Assembly (NCBI RefSeq): GCF_008806755.1
Contig: NZ_WAAU01000028.1
Coordinates: 790-64,789, forward strand
Direction: 5' to 3'
From: Tenacibaculum aiptasiae
GTDB lineage: Bacteria > Bacteroidota > Bacteroidia > Flavobacteriales > Flavobacteriaceae
Length of the DNA: 64,000 bases
The notes beneath the pieces are model-generated. The model made no database searches. It had not been told where the DNA came from and saw nothing but the letters and a program-made list of their open reading frames with translations. Positions 6,852 to 15,254 of the stretch are shown here, one piece after another. Each line of letters opens with the position of its first letter. Position 1 is the stretch's first letter. Both the position numbers and the translations under genes were made by a program.

Positions 6852-9663
6852 CTTTCTTTAAAAACTTTGCGGTATAACTAGTTTTATGTTTAGCTACTTT
6901 CTCTGGAGAACCTGTAGTTAAAATTTGTCCACCACCTTTACCACCTTCCATACCAACATCAATAATATGATCGGCAAGTTTGATTACATCAAGGTTATGC
7001 TCAATAATTAAAACAGTATTTCCTTTATCAGTTAGTCGGTTTAATACATCCATCAAAACACGAATATCTTCAAAATGTAAACCAGTTGTAGGTTCATCTA
7101 AGATGTAGAAAGTATTGCCCGTATCTCTTTTAGATAATTCAGTAGCTAGTTTTATACGTTGTGCTTCTCCACCAGAAAGAGTAGTAGATTGTTGCCCTAG
7201 TGTAATATATCCTAAACCAACATCTTTAATGGTTTTTAATTTTCTAAATATTTTAGGAATGTGTTCGAAAAACTCAGTAGCTTCATTAATGGTCATCTCT
7301 AAAACATCAGAAATAGATTTTCCTTTATACCTAATTTCTAAAGTTTCTCTATTAAAACGTTTTCCTTGACAAGTTTCACATTCTACATGAACATCAGGTA
7401 AAAAGTTCATTTCAATAACACGTACTCCACCACCTTGACAAGTTTCACAACGACCACCTTTTACATTAAAACTAAAGCGACCAGGTTTATAACCTCTAAT
7501 TGAAGCTTCAGGAGTTTTTGCAAACAAACTTCTAATTTCTCCAAAAGTACCTGTATAAGTGGCGGGGTTAGACCTTGGGGTTCTTCCAATAGGTGATTGG
7601 TCAATATCAATAACTTTATCAATATGCTCTAAACCTTCAATCTTTTTATAAGGCATAGGTTTTTTTACACCACGATAAATATGAGCATTTAAAATAGGAT
7701 AAAGGGTTTCGTTGATTAAGGTAGATTTTCCACTACCAGAAACACCTGTAACACAAATCATTTGTCCAAGAGGAAAAGTAACACTAACATTTTTTAAGTT
7801 ATTACCCGTAGCTCCTGTAAGCTTGATAAAGTTCCCATTTCCTTTTCTTCTTTCTTTAGGAACAGCGATTTCTTTTCTTTCAGTCAAATAATCTGCAGTT
7901 AAAGTACTATGAGATTTTAAATCGTCAAAAGTTCCTTCACTAACAATTTCACCTCCATGACGTCCAGCACCAGGCCCTATATCTAATACAAAATCGGCTT
8001 GTTCAATCATGTCTTTGTCATGTTCTACAACTAAAACAGAATTTCCAACATCCCTTAATTTTATAAGTGATTGAATTAACTTTTCGTTATCTCGTTGATG
8101 TAAACCAATACTAGGTTCATCTAAAATGTATAATACACCTACAAGTTGAGAACCAATTTGTGTAGCTAAACGAATACGTTGAGCTTCACCACCAGATAAT
8201 GATTTAGATGTTCTGTCAATGGTTAAATAATCAAGACCTACATCTAATAAAAATTGAACTCGGGTTCTAATTTCTTTTAAAATTTCAGAAGCAATAGTTA
8301 GTTGTTTTTCAGTCAACTTATCTTCTATAGTAGAAAACCAATTTGCTAATTCAACAACATCCATTTGTGCTAAATCACTAATGCTTTTATCAGTAATTTT
8401 AAAGTGAAGAGCTTCTTTTTTTAATCGCTTACCTTCACAAGTAGAACATTTAACTTCGTCCATAAAGCCTTTAGCCCATCTTTTTATAGTTGAACTTTCA
8501 GCATTTTTATATTGACTTTGGATGAAAGAAATAATTCCTTCAAAATCAATTTCATATTTTCTGGTAACTCCAGCTGTTTTAGATTTTATTTCAAATTTTT
8601 CCTTGCCGCCATTTAAAATAACATCCATGGCTTCTTTAGGGATTTTATTAATTGGATCGCTTAATTTAAACTTGTATCGTTCAGCAATACTTTGTAATTG
8701 TTTAAAAATCCAACTATTTTTTTGCTCTCCTAAAGGAACAATTCCTCCATTTTTTATAGAAATACTAGCATCTGGAATTATTTTTAATTGATTGATTTCA
8801 TTCGTAATTCCTAGTCCATTACAATGAGAACAAGCTCCTTTTGGTGAGTTAAAAGAAAAAGTATTTGGTTCTGGGTTTGGATAAGCAATCCCAGATGAAG
8901 GACACATTAACTCTCTACTGAAATAACGAGGTTTTTCATCATCAACATCAATAACCATTAAAATATTATTACCAGTATATAATGCTGTTTTAATAGTTTC
9001 TTCCAATCTTTTGTCGGCAGAAGGATTAACAACTAATCGATCAATAACTACTTCAATATCGTGAGTTTTGTATCGATCTAGTTTCATTCCTTTTTCAATT
9101 TCTCTAATCTCACCATCAACACGAACACGAACAAAGCCTTGTTTAGAAATTTGTTCAAACAACTCACGATAATGTCCTTTTCTAGATTTGATTAAAGGAG
9201 CAAGAATAGCAATACGTTTGTCGGCAAAATCTTTAAGAATCAGATCTTTTATTTGTTGGTCAGAATAACTCACCATTTTTTCTCCAGTATTGTAAGAATA
9301 GGCATCGGCAGCACGAGAGAAAAGTAAACGTAAAAAATCGTAAATTTCTGTAATAGTACCTACGGTAGAACGAGGACTTTTGTTAGTGGTTTTTTGTTCA
9401 ATCGAAATAACAGGAGAAAGTCCATCTATTTTATCTACGTCAGGTCTTTCTAATCCGCCCAAGAATTGACGAGCATAAGCAGAAAAAGTTTCAATGTATC
9501 TACGTTGACCTTCAGCATAAATAGTATCAAATGCTAAAGAAGATTTACCACTACCACTTAAACCAGTAATAACAACTAGCTTTTCACGTGGTATTTTTAC
9601 GTCGATGTTTTTTAAGTTGTGAGCCCTAGCTCCGTATACCTCAATGTATTCTTGTTCTTTCAA
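6841..9663 (-). CDS. uvrA: Excinuclease ABC subunit UvrA
   Basis: 940 residues, full length for UvrA, the damage-sensing ATPase of nucleotide excision repair. Both ABC modules are intact: Walker A GLSGSGKSS near residue 35 and GVSGSGKST near residue 640, and two LSGGEAQRI signature motifs. The zinc-binding cysteine sets CSHC (about 278), CSTCEGK (about 415) and CETCQGGG...CETCQGK (about 745-775) are present. It acts in the cytoplasm with UvrB. It stands alone here, convergent with the TPR gene and divergent from the pspC-like gene; in Bacteroidetes uvrA is often unlinked to uvrB. The start at 9663 gives the usual N terminus EYIEVYGARAHNLKNI. Confidence 0.98.
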   Translation of the reverse strand: MKEQEYIEVYGARAHNLKNIDVKIPREKLVVITGLSGSGKSSLAFDTIYAEGQRRYIETFSAYARQFLGGLERPDVDKIDGLSPVISIEQKTTNKSPRSTVGTITEIYDFLRLLFSRAADAYSYNTGEKMVSYSDQQIKDLILKDFADKRIAILAPLIKSRKGHYRELFEQISKQGFVRVRVDGEIREIEKGMKLDRYKTHDIEVVIDRLVVNPSADKRLEETIKTALYTGNNILMVIDVDDEKPRYFSRELMCPSSGIAYPNPEPNTFSFNSPKGACSHCNGLGITNEINQLKIIPDASISIKNGGIVPLGEQKNSWIFKQLQSIAERYKFKLSDPINKIPKEAMDVILNGGKEKFEIKSKTAGVTRKYEIDFEGIISFIQSQYKNAESSTIKRWAKGFMDEVKCSTCEGKRLKKEALHFKITDKSISDLAQMDVVELANWFSTIEDKLTEKQLTIASEILKEIRTRVQFLLDVGLDYLTIDRTSKSLSGGEAQRIRLATQIGSQLVGVLYILDEPSIGLHQRDNEKLIQSLIKLRDVGNSVLVVEHDKDMIEQADFVLDIGPGAGRHGGEIVSEGTFDDLKSHSTLTADYLTERKEIAVPKERRKGNGNFIKLTGATGNNLKNVSVTFPLGQMICVTGVSGSGKSTLINETLYPILNAHIYRGVKKPMPYKKIEGLEHIDKVIDIDQSPIGRTPRSNPATYTGTFGEIRSLFAKTPEASIRGYKPGRFSFNVKGGRCETCQGGGVRVIEMNFLPDVHVECETCQGKRFNRETLEIRYKGKSISDVLEMTINEATEFFEHIPKIFRKLKTIKDVGLGYITLGQQSTTLSGGEAQRIKLATELSKRDTGNTFYILDEPTTGLHFEDIRVLMDVLNRLTDKGNTVLIIEHNLDVIKLADHIIDVGMEGGKGGGQILTTGSPEKVAKHKTSYTAKFLKKELN

Positions 9664-9774
9664 AGTGCCTATTTTTCAGAAAAAAGCAAAGTTACCAAAA
9701 CCAAACTTATTTTAATACTGATGTTATTAACAAATCGCTGTAAATTGGTATCTTGCCATAAAAAACGGATAAAT

Positions 9775-10002
9775 ATGAAATTAATTGACTCGGTACGTCA
9801 TTTTTTTGAACGACATGGTTTTGCAGTGTCTTCAAGGTTTGCAGATCGTTTAGGGATTAGAACGAGTAATGTACGTTTGTTTTTTATTTATATGTCTTTT
9901 GTAACAATAGGATTGTCTTTTGGGATATACCTTATTCTAGCATTTTTATTGAAATTGAAAGATATGATCTATACAAAAAGAACTTCGGTATTTGATTTAT
10001 GA
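9775..10002 (+). CDS. PspC-like small membrane protein
   Basis: 75 residues starting at the ATG at 9775; a longer in-frame reading exists upstream but would overlap the uvrA start and has no family character. The stretch SSRFADRLGIRTSNVRLFFIYMSFVTIGLSFGIYLILAFLLK shows the PspC family pattern: a short amphipathic N-terminal region with GI....VR, then a membrane helix with a central glycine. PspC proteins take part in envelope-stress responses in other phyla; in Bacteroidetes these short versions have no fixed role. It overlaps the potassium-channel gene by four bases (ATGA), so the two are translated together. Confidence 0.75.
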   Translation: MKLIDSVRHFFERHGFAVSSRFADRLGIRTSNVRLFFIYMSFVTIGLSFGIYLILAFLLKLKDMIYTKRTSVFDL

Positions 10003-11003
10003 TAAAAAGGGTATTTCGATCAAGGTTATATAAAGCCATCTTTTTCTCAATACTAATTTTAACAATTGGTGTAGCTGGTTATGCTTTGTTATTTGATTAC
10101 TCTTTTATTGATGCTTTATATATGACTGTAATAACCATAACTACCATTGGTTTTGGTGAAGTACATCCATTTGGAACAGGAGAAAAGGTTTTTACTATAG
10201 GATTAATATTATCGAGTCTTTTTATTTTCGGATATGCGGTATCGTCATTTTCAGAATACTTAATAAGTGGGCAATTTTTTCACCGTTTAAAAATAAAAAA
10301 AGTGCAAAAAAAAATAGAAAAATTACAAGGCCATACAATAGTTTGTGGTTTTGGAAGAAATGGAAAACAAGCAATTTCAAAACTAAATAGTTATAAGAAA
10401 GATTTTGTAGTTGTAGAGAAGGATGAGAGTATAATTAAATTACTTGATGAAAAAGGAGTACTGAATATTGAAGGAGATGCAACTACAGATGAAACGCTAA
10501 TACGAGCTGGAATTTTAAATGCTAGTAACTTAATTACGGCTTTACCTTCGGATGCAGATAATTTATTTGTTGTGTTAACAGCAAATCAGCTAAATAAAAG
10601 TTGTAAAATAATAAGTAGGGCTTCTAAGGAAACCTCTTATAATAAACTTAAAATAGCTGGAGCAGATAATGTAATTATGCCAGATAAACTAGGAGGAGCA
10701 CATATGGCTTCTTTGGTAGTTACTCCAGATGTTATTGAATTTGTAGATAGGTTAACAATAGAAGGAGATACTACAGCAAATTTAGAAGAAATAGCTATTG
10801 ATAATTTACCTCACGAATATTTAGATAAGACTATTTTAGATTTAGATTTACGAAAAAAAACAGGTTGTACTGTGATAGGGTACAGGACTTTAGAAAAAGA
10901 ATATATTATTAATCCAGAAGCTTCTGTAAGACTAACAGCAGGGGCAAATTTGATTGTATTAGGTCGTCCAGAACAAATTATAAAACTTAGAGAATTGTTC
11001 TAG
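9999..11003 (+). CDS. Potassium channel with RCK (TrkA-N) domain
   Basis: 334 residues. Two membrane helices (about 13-32 and 62-83) flank a pore loop with selectivity filter TTIGFGE (residues 48-54). A linker leads to an RCK/TrkA-N Rossmann domain beginning TIVCGFGRNGKQ (113-124) with acidic residue in VVVEKDE at the next strand, then a TrkA-C-like domain (about 255-334) ending in GANLIVLGRPEQIIKLRELF. This is the architecture of MthK/Kch-type ligand-gated potassium channels of the inner membrane. It overlaps the pspC-like gene by four bases. The substrate is inferred from the filter, and the gating ligand is not visible. Confidence 0.93.
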   Translation: MIKRVFRSRLYKAIFFSILILTIGVAGYALLFDYSFIDALYMTVITITTIGFGEVHPFGTGEKVFTIGLILSSLFIFGYAVSSFSEYLISGQFFHRLKIKKVQKKIEKLQGHTIVCGFGRNGKQAISKLNSYKKDFVVVEKDESIIKLLDEKGVLNIEGDATTDETLIRAGILNASNLITALPSDADNLFVVLTANQLNKSCKIISRASKETSYNKLKIAGADNVIMPDKLGGAHMASLVVTPDVIEFVDRLTIEGDTTANLEEIAIDNLPHEYLDKTILDLDLRKKTGCTVIGYRTLEKEYIINPEASVRLTAGANLIVLGRPEQIIKLRELF

Positions 11004-11160
11004 TAAATTGATATGAATTTTCTTAAAAATAAATAAATAAAAACCGTTAAAATTTTAAATAAATCTCAAGTAAAAATTACATTTAACGATTAAAACTTGT
11101 TGAAAGTACATTTTTTTAAGATATTGCGGGCTACTAATTCAAAAAACAAACATACATATT

Positions 11161-12735
11161 ATGAAGAAAAAGCTTCTAGCGTTGTTATTATTAATGACAC
11201 CGATGTTAACATTTGCACAAGAAAAAGGTATAGATCAACAAATAGATGAAGTCTTTGGAAATGCTACAGGATGGTTTGTTAATCTAATTTTTTATCAAAT
11301 AGACTTTGGTGGAGGAATAAAAGTTTTTTGGGTATTATTTCCATTAATATTGGGAGCATTATATTTTACAGTATACTTTAAATTTATAAATTTTAGAGGA
11401 ATTGCTACATCAATAAATATTGTAAGAGGAAAGTATGATGATTTGGATCATCATGAATCTATGCATGGAGCAGGAGATTTAACAGAGGGAGATCATATTG
11501 AGACAATAGCGATAGAAGATCATGAAGGAGAGGTGTCGCATTTTCAAGCATTAACAGCAGCGTTGTCAGCTACGGTTGGTTTGGGTAATATTGCAGGAGT
11601 AGCAATTGCAGTTTCTATAGGTGGTGCAGGAGCAACTTTTTGGATGATTATAGCAGGGTTTTTAGGTATGGCGTCTAAATTTGTTGAATGTACTTTAGGG
11701 GTAAAATATCGTGATATCGAGTCAGACGGAACAGTTTATGGTGGACCAATGTATTATTTGACAAAAGGATTGAAAAATAAAACTTTAGGTAAGGTGTTAG
11801 CTGCTTTGTTTGCAATCTTCGTAATTGGAGGTTCTTTTGGAGGAGGAAATATGTTTCAGGTAAACCAAGCGTTTCAGTTAGTTGAAAATATAACAGGAGG
11901 AGAAGCATCTGCTTTACATGGAAAAGGATGGTTGTTTGGAATTGTTATGGCTGTATTAGTAGGTATAGTTATTATAGGTGGAATTAAAAAAATCGCTAAA
12001 GTAACTGACAAAATAGTACCTTTTATGGTTGCTATATATGTAGCCGCTTCTTTATTTGTGATTTTTACAAATGTTAATATGATAGGAGATGCTTTTATGC
12101 AAATTATAAATGGAGCATTTAGTCCTGAAGGTGTAGCTGGTGGAGCAATAGGAGTTTTAGTGCAAGGGTTTAGAAGAGCAGCTTTTTCAAATGAGGCAGG
12201 TGTTGGTTCTGCATCTATCGCACATTCAGCAGTAAAAACAAAATATGCAGCATCAGAAGGATTAGTAGCGTTATTAGAGCCATTTATTGATACAGTAGTA
12301 GTTTGTACAATGACAGCTTTAGTATTGATAATTACAGGAAACGTAACTTCAGAAAATGCTGGCTTAAATGATGCACAAGCAATTTTATTAACATCAGGAG
12401 CTTTTGAATCAGCAATTTCATGGTTCCCTTATGTTTTAACAATTGCAGTTGTATTGTTTGCATTTAGTACTATGATTTCTTGGTCTTACTATGGATTTCA
12501 AGGATGGGCTTATTTATTTGGAAGAAGTAAAAAAATGGAATATACTTATAAAGTTATATTTTGTATTTTCGTAGTAATAGGTTCTGCAGCAAGCTTAGGT
12601 TCTGTAATAGGTTTTTCAGATGCTATGATTTTTGCTATGATGGTTCCAAATATGATAGGTATTGTAATGTTAGCTCCAAAAGTAAAAGATGAGTTATCAA
12701 AATACATGAAAGCAATAAAAGATTTTGCTGGATAA
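11161..12735 (+). CDS. Sodium:alanine symporter family (AGCS) protein
   Basis: 524 residues with an N-terminal signal-like segment ending FAQE (about 20) and about ten membrane helices. Family motifs include [21 protein letters not shown] (about 135-155), [11 protein letters not shown] (about 195-205), and [22 protein letters not shown] (about 345-365). The usual role is Na+-coupled uptake of alanine or glycine across the inner membrane. Two oddities: an extra N-terminal hydrophobic leader compared with textbook AGCS proteins, and an acidic, His-rich insert (about 97-130, [20 protein letters not shown]) before the first conserved motif, probably in a loop. A terminator hairpin 25 bases downstream lies inside the next gene. 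Confidence 0.93.
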   Translation: MKKKLLALLLLMTPMLTFAQEKGIDQQIDEVFGNATGWFVNLIFYQIDFGGGIKVFWVLFPLILGALYFTVYFKFINFRGIATSINIVRGKYDDLDHHESMHGAGDLTEGDHIETIAIEDHEGEVSHFQALTAALSATVGLGNIAGVAIAVSIGGAGATFWMIIAGFLGMASKFVECTLGVKYRDIESDGTVYGGPMYYLTKGLKNKTLGKVLAALFAIFVIGGSFGGGNMFQVNQAFQLVENITGGEASALHGKGWLFGIVMAVLVGIVIIGGIKKIAKVTDKIVPFMVAIYVAASLFVIFTNVNMIGDAFMQIINGAFSPEGVAGGAIGVLVQGFRRAAFSNEAGVGSASIAHSAVKTKYAASEGLVALLEPFIDTVVVCTMTALVLIITGNVTSENAGLNDAQAILLTSGAFESAISWFPYVLTIAVVLFAFSTMISWSYYGFQGWAYLFGRSKKMEYTYKVIFCIFVVIGSAASLGSVIGFSDAMIFAMMVPNMIGIVMLAPKVKDELSKYMKAIKDFAG

Positions 12736-12747
12736 AAAAGAAAAACG

Positions 12748-13659
12748 ATGAAAAATATTAAATCCCATTTCTGGTATAACAAACGCCAAAGAAATGGGAT
12801 TTTCTTTTTAATAATACTTATAGTTGTATTGCAAAGTATTTATTTGTTTGTAGACTTTTCTTCAAACGATATAATTAACAATGATACAGAAGAGTTATTA
12901 GTCTTTAAAAATAAGATTGATAGCTTAAAAAGAGTAGCTATAGAAAAAAGAAAGTTTAAAATATACCCTTTCAATCCAAATTACATTACCGATTATAAAG
13001 GATATCAGTTGGGTATGTCTGTAGAAGAAATAGATAGGTTACATGCATATAGAAACCTAAATAGATATGTGAATTCTAAAAAAGAGTTCCAAAAAATAAC
13101 TGAGGTGTCCGATAGTCTATTAAATAAGATAGCTCCATACTTTAAGTTTCCAGATTGGGTTGTTAATAGAAATAAGCGGGAAAAAGAAAAGAAAGCTTTG
13201 CTTGTTAGGAGAAATAAGATAGAATCTAATACTATTGAAAATATAGTAAAATTAGTTTCAACTAATGATATAAATAAAGCGACAAAAAAAGATTTTGAAA
13301 CAGTAAATGGAGTTGGCGAGGTTATTGCTGCACGTATTTTAAAATATAGAAAGAAGATACAAGGATTTACTTATAAAGAGCAATTGGATGAAGTTTGGGG
13401 TTTAGAAAAAGAAATAATCAATGATATTTTATCAAAATTTAAAATAGATAGAAAACCAAAGATTGAAAAAATAAATGTAAATACGGCTACGTTTAAAGAA
13501 GTACTTAAAAATCCATATATAGATTATGATTTATGTAAAAAGATTTTTGAATATAGAGATGAAGTGGCAGAATTACAAGATATATCAGAATTAAAAAATA
13601 TAGATGGATTCCCAGTAGATAAATACGGGAGAATAGTTTTATATTTGGAAGCAAAATAA
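12748..13659 (+). CDS. Helix-hairpin-helix (ComEA-like) membrane protein
   Basis: 303 residues: short basic N terminus, one membrane helix (about 20-36, FFLIILIVVLQSIYLFV), then a variable linker and a C-terminal region with two ComEA-type helix-hairpin-helix units, INKATKKDFETVNGVGEVIA (about 172-191) and INVNTATFKEVL (about 248-259). ComEA binds incoming DNA in transformation, but this anchored two-HHH form is widespread in Bacteroidetes without proven function. The start follows the AGCS stop by 12 bases, yet codons 5-18 are also the arms of an intrinsic terminator. The KSHFWYNKRQRNGIF start looks like a conserved N terminus, so I keep this start. Confidence 0.82.
   Translation: MKNIKSHFWYNKRQRNGIFFLIILIVVLQSIYLFVDFSSNDIINNDTEELLVFKNKIDSLKRVAIEKRKFKIYPFNPNYITDYKGYQLGMSVEEIDRLHAYRNLNRYVNSKKEFQKITEVSDSLLNKIAPYFKFPDWVVNRNKREKEKKALLVRRNKIESNTIENIVKLVSTNDINKATKKDFETVNGVGEVIAARILKYRKKIQGFTYKEQLDEVWGLEKEIINDILSKFKIDRKPKIEKINVNTATFKEVLKNPYIDYDLCKKIFEYRDEVAELQDISELKNIDGFPVDKYGRIVLYLEAK
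12760..12809 (+). terminator. Intrinsic terminator embedded in the start of the HHH gene
   Basis: AAATCCCATTTC (12760-12771) and GAAATGGGATTT (12791-12802) are perfect 12-base arms with a 19-base loop, followed by TTTTCTTTTT. It has every mark of a Rho-independent terminator for the symporter gene but lies inside codons of the following gene, so it would attenuate read-through into that gene. Confidence 0.65.
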
Positions 13660-13685
13660 ACAAACAACAACAAAATATATACAGT

Positions 13686-14843
13686 ATGTATTTTACTGAA
13701 GAACACGAGGCGTTTCGTCAAAGCTTTAAGGAGTTTTTACAAAAGGAGGTTTCTCCTTATATAGATAAATGGGAAAAAGAAGGAACAGTTGAACGTTTTA
13801 TTTGGAAGAAATTCGGAGAAATGGGATACTTTGGTTTAAATCAACCAGAAGAATATGGAGGATTAAACCTTGATCTTTTTTATACCGTAATCTTTTTAGA
13901 AGAGCTGCAAAAAATAAACTCAGGTGGTTTTGCAGCAAATATGTGGGCGCATGCATATTTAGCAATGACACATTTAAATAAAGAAGGAGATGATAGAATT
14001 AAGAGAGAATATTTAACTCCAAGTATAGATGGAGAAAAAATAGGGTGCTTATGTATATCAGAACCATTTGGAGGTAGTGATGTGGCAGGAATGAGAACTA
14101 CAGCGATAAAAGATGGAGATACTTATGTGATAAATGGATCAAAAACCTTTATTACAAATGGAGTGTATTCAGATTACTTAGTTGTAGCAGCAAAAACAAA
14201 TCCAGAAGATAAACATAAAGGGATGAGTATTTTTGTTGTAGATAGAGAAACTCCAGGGATATCATCTACAAAATTAGATAAATTAGGATGGAGAGCATCA
14301 GATACAGCAGAAATAGCTTTTGATAATGTTGTGATTCCTGCAGAAAATTTAATGGGAGAAGAAGGAAAAGGTTTCCCTTATATTATGCAGCATTTTGCTT
14401 TAGAACGTTTAGTAATGGGAGTTAATGCTCATGCAAGAGCAGAGTATGCTTTAGATTATGTAGTGCAGTATATGAGCGAAAGAGAAGCTTTTGGGAAAAC
14501 ATTAGATAAGTTTCAAGCATTACGCCATAAAGTTGCAGAGATGGCAAGTAGAATAGATATGTGTAAAGAATATAACTATTCAATTACAAAGAGGCTTAAT
14601 GATGGTAATTATGTGGTAAAGGAAGCTAGTATGAGTAAATTATTATCGACTAAAATGGCTGATGAAGTAATTTACGATGCATTACAATTATTAGGAGGTT
14701 ATGGTTATATGGAAGAATATCCTTTAGCACGTTTATTAAGAGATAGCCGATTAGGTCCAATAGGAGGTGGTACCTCTGAAATCTTAAAAGAGATTATCGC
14801 AAAAATGGTAATCGATAAGAAAGAGTATAAGCCAGCAACTTAA
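13686..14843 (+). CDS. Acyl-CoA dehydrogenase
   Basis: 385 residues, standard for the flavin-dependent acyl-CoA dehydrogenase family. Seen: the N-terminal helical domain (EEHEAFRQSFKEFLQKEVSPY), the FAD/substrate-binding stretch CLCISEPFGGSDVAGMRT (about 120-137), NGSKTFITNG, and the C-terminal ERLVMGVNAHARAEYALDYV and LQLLGGYGYMEEYPLARLLRD helices. The site that carries the catalytic Glu in short/medium-chain enzymes reads IGGGTSEI, as in the long-chain/isovaleryl type, where the base sits in the helix seen here as ARAEYAL. It oxidises an acyl-CoA to the 2-enoyl-CoA; chain length cannot be told. Its last 15 codons are repeated twice downstream. Confidence 0.93.
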   Translation: MYFTEEHEAFRQSFKEFLQKEVSPYIDKWEKEGTVERFIWKKFGEMGYFGLNQPEEYGGLNLDLFYTVIFLEELQKINSGGFAANMWAHAYLAMTHLNKEGDDRIKREYLTPSIDGEKIGCLCISEPFGGSDVAGMRTTAIKDGDTYVINGSKTFITNGVYSDYLVVAAKTNPEDKHKGMSIFVVDRETPGISSTKLDKLGWRASDTAEIAFDNVVIPAENLMGEEGKGFPYIMQHFALERLVMGVNAHARAEYALDYVVQYMSEREAFGKTLDKFQALRHKVAEMASRIDMCKEYNYSITKRLNDGNYVVKEASMSKLLSTKMADEVIYDALQLLGGYGYMEEYPLARLLRDSRLGPIGGGTSEILKEIIAKMVIDKKEYKPAT

Positions 14844-15021
14844 TATTGTTTTTAGATTGACTTTTTTGCGAAAATACTTTCGGTATTGCAAAAATGGTAA
14901 TCGATAAGAAAGAATATAAGCCAGCGACTTAAAACTGTTTTTAGATTAATCTTTTTGCGAAAATACCTCCGGTATCGCAAAAATGGTAATCGATAAGAAG
15001 GAGTATAAGCCAGCGACGTAA
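14799..15021 (+). repeat. Three tandem copies of an 89-bp unit made from the 3' end of the acyl-CoA dehydrogenase gene
   Basis: Units start at 14799, 14888 and 14977, exactly 89 bases apart; the third breaks off soon after 15021. Each holds the last codons of the dehydrogenase, with ATG at 14805, 14894 and 14983 and TAA after MVIDKKEYKPAT each time. Codon differences between the copies are all silent. Between units lies a hairpin: TTTTTGC pairs with GCAAAAA and ATAC(C) with (G)GTAT, for example TTTTTGCG (14953-14960) with CGCAAAAA (14976-14983). 89 is not a multiple of three, so copies are in different frames relative to the gene and cannot be read as an extension of it. The 411-base gap 14844-15254 holds otherwise only a terminator and the amylase regulatory region. 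Confidence 0.9.
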
Positions 15022-15090
15022 TTGTTTTTTGATAAGGTCAATTTATTTTTGTTAAATGTTGACTTTGTAATCAAAATGATAAAAAAATAA

Positions 15091-15119
15091 AAACCACTCG
15101 TTTAATGAGTGGTTTTTTT
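15091..15119 (+). terminator. Intrinsic terminator after the acyl-CoA dehydrogenase repeats
   Basis: AAACCACTC (15091-15099) pairs with GAGTGGTTT (15107-15115), followed by a T run. The stem is strong and the signal is flanked by A and T runs, so it may work in both directions. Confidence 0.8.
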
Positions 15120-15173
15120 GTGAAATTAACTTTTTGAGAAGGAAAAAAATTAAAAGTCAATAAGTTTTCAACA

Positions 15174-15204
15174 CGAAAACGATTTCGGAGCTATAACGAT
15201 TTCG
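15174..15204 (+). promoter_or_regulatory. Repeated operator-like sites before the alpha-amylase gene
   Basis: AACGATTTCG occurs twice (15178-15187 and 15195-15204), 17 bases apart. The first copy is also the right half of an inverted repeat CGAAA-ACGA-TTTCG (15174-15187). These GC-containing motifs stand out in AT-rich DNA and resemble LacI-family operators that control sugar-degradation genes. No regulator gene is adjacent. The sites lie 50-80 bases before the amylase start. Confidence 0.4.
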
Positions 15205-15254
15205 CGGTCTGAAATTCAATGTATAACTTGAAACCAAATTTAAAAATATATTAA

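Noticed and set aside
14799..15021. CRISPR-like array
   Set aside because: Units are adjacent copies of a gene end with no unique spacers and only three copies; no cas genes.
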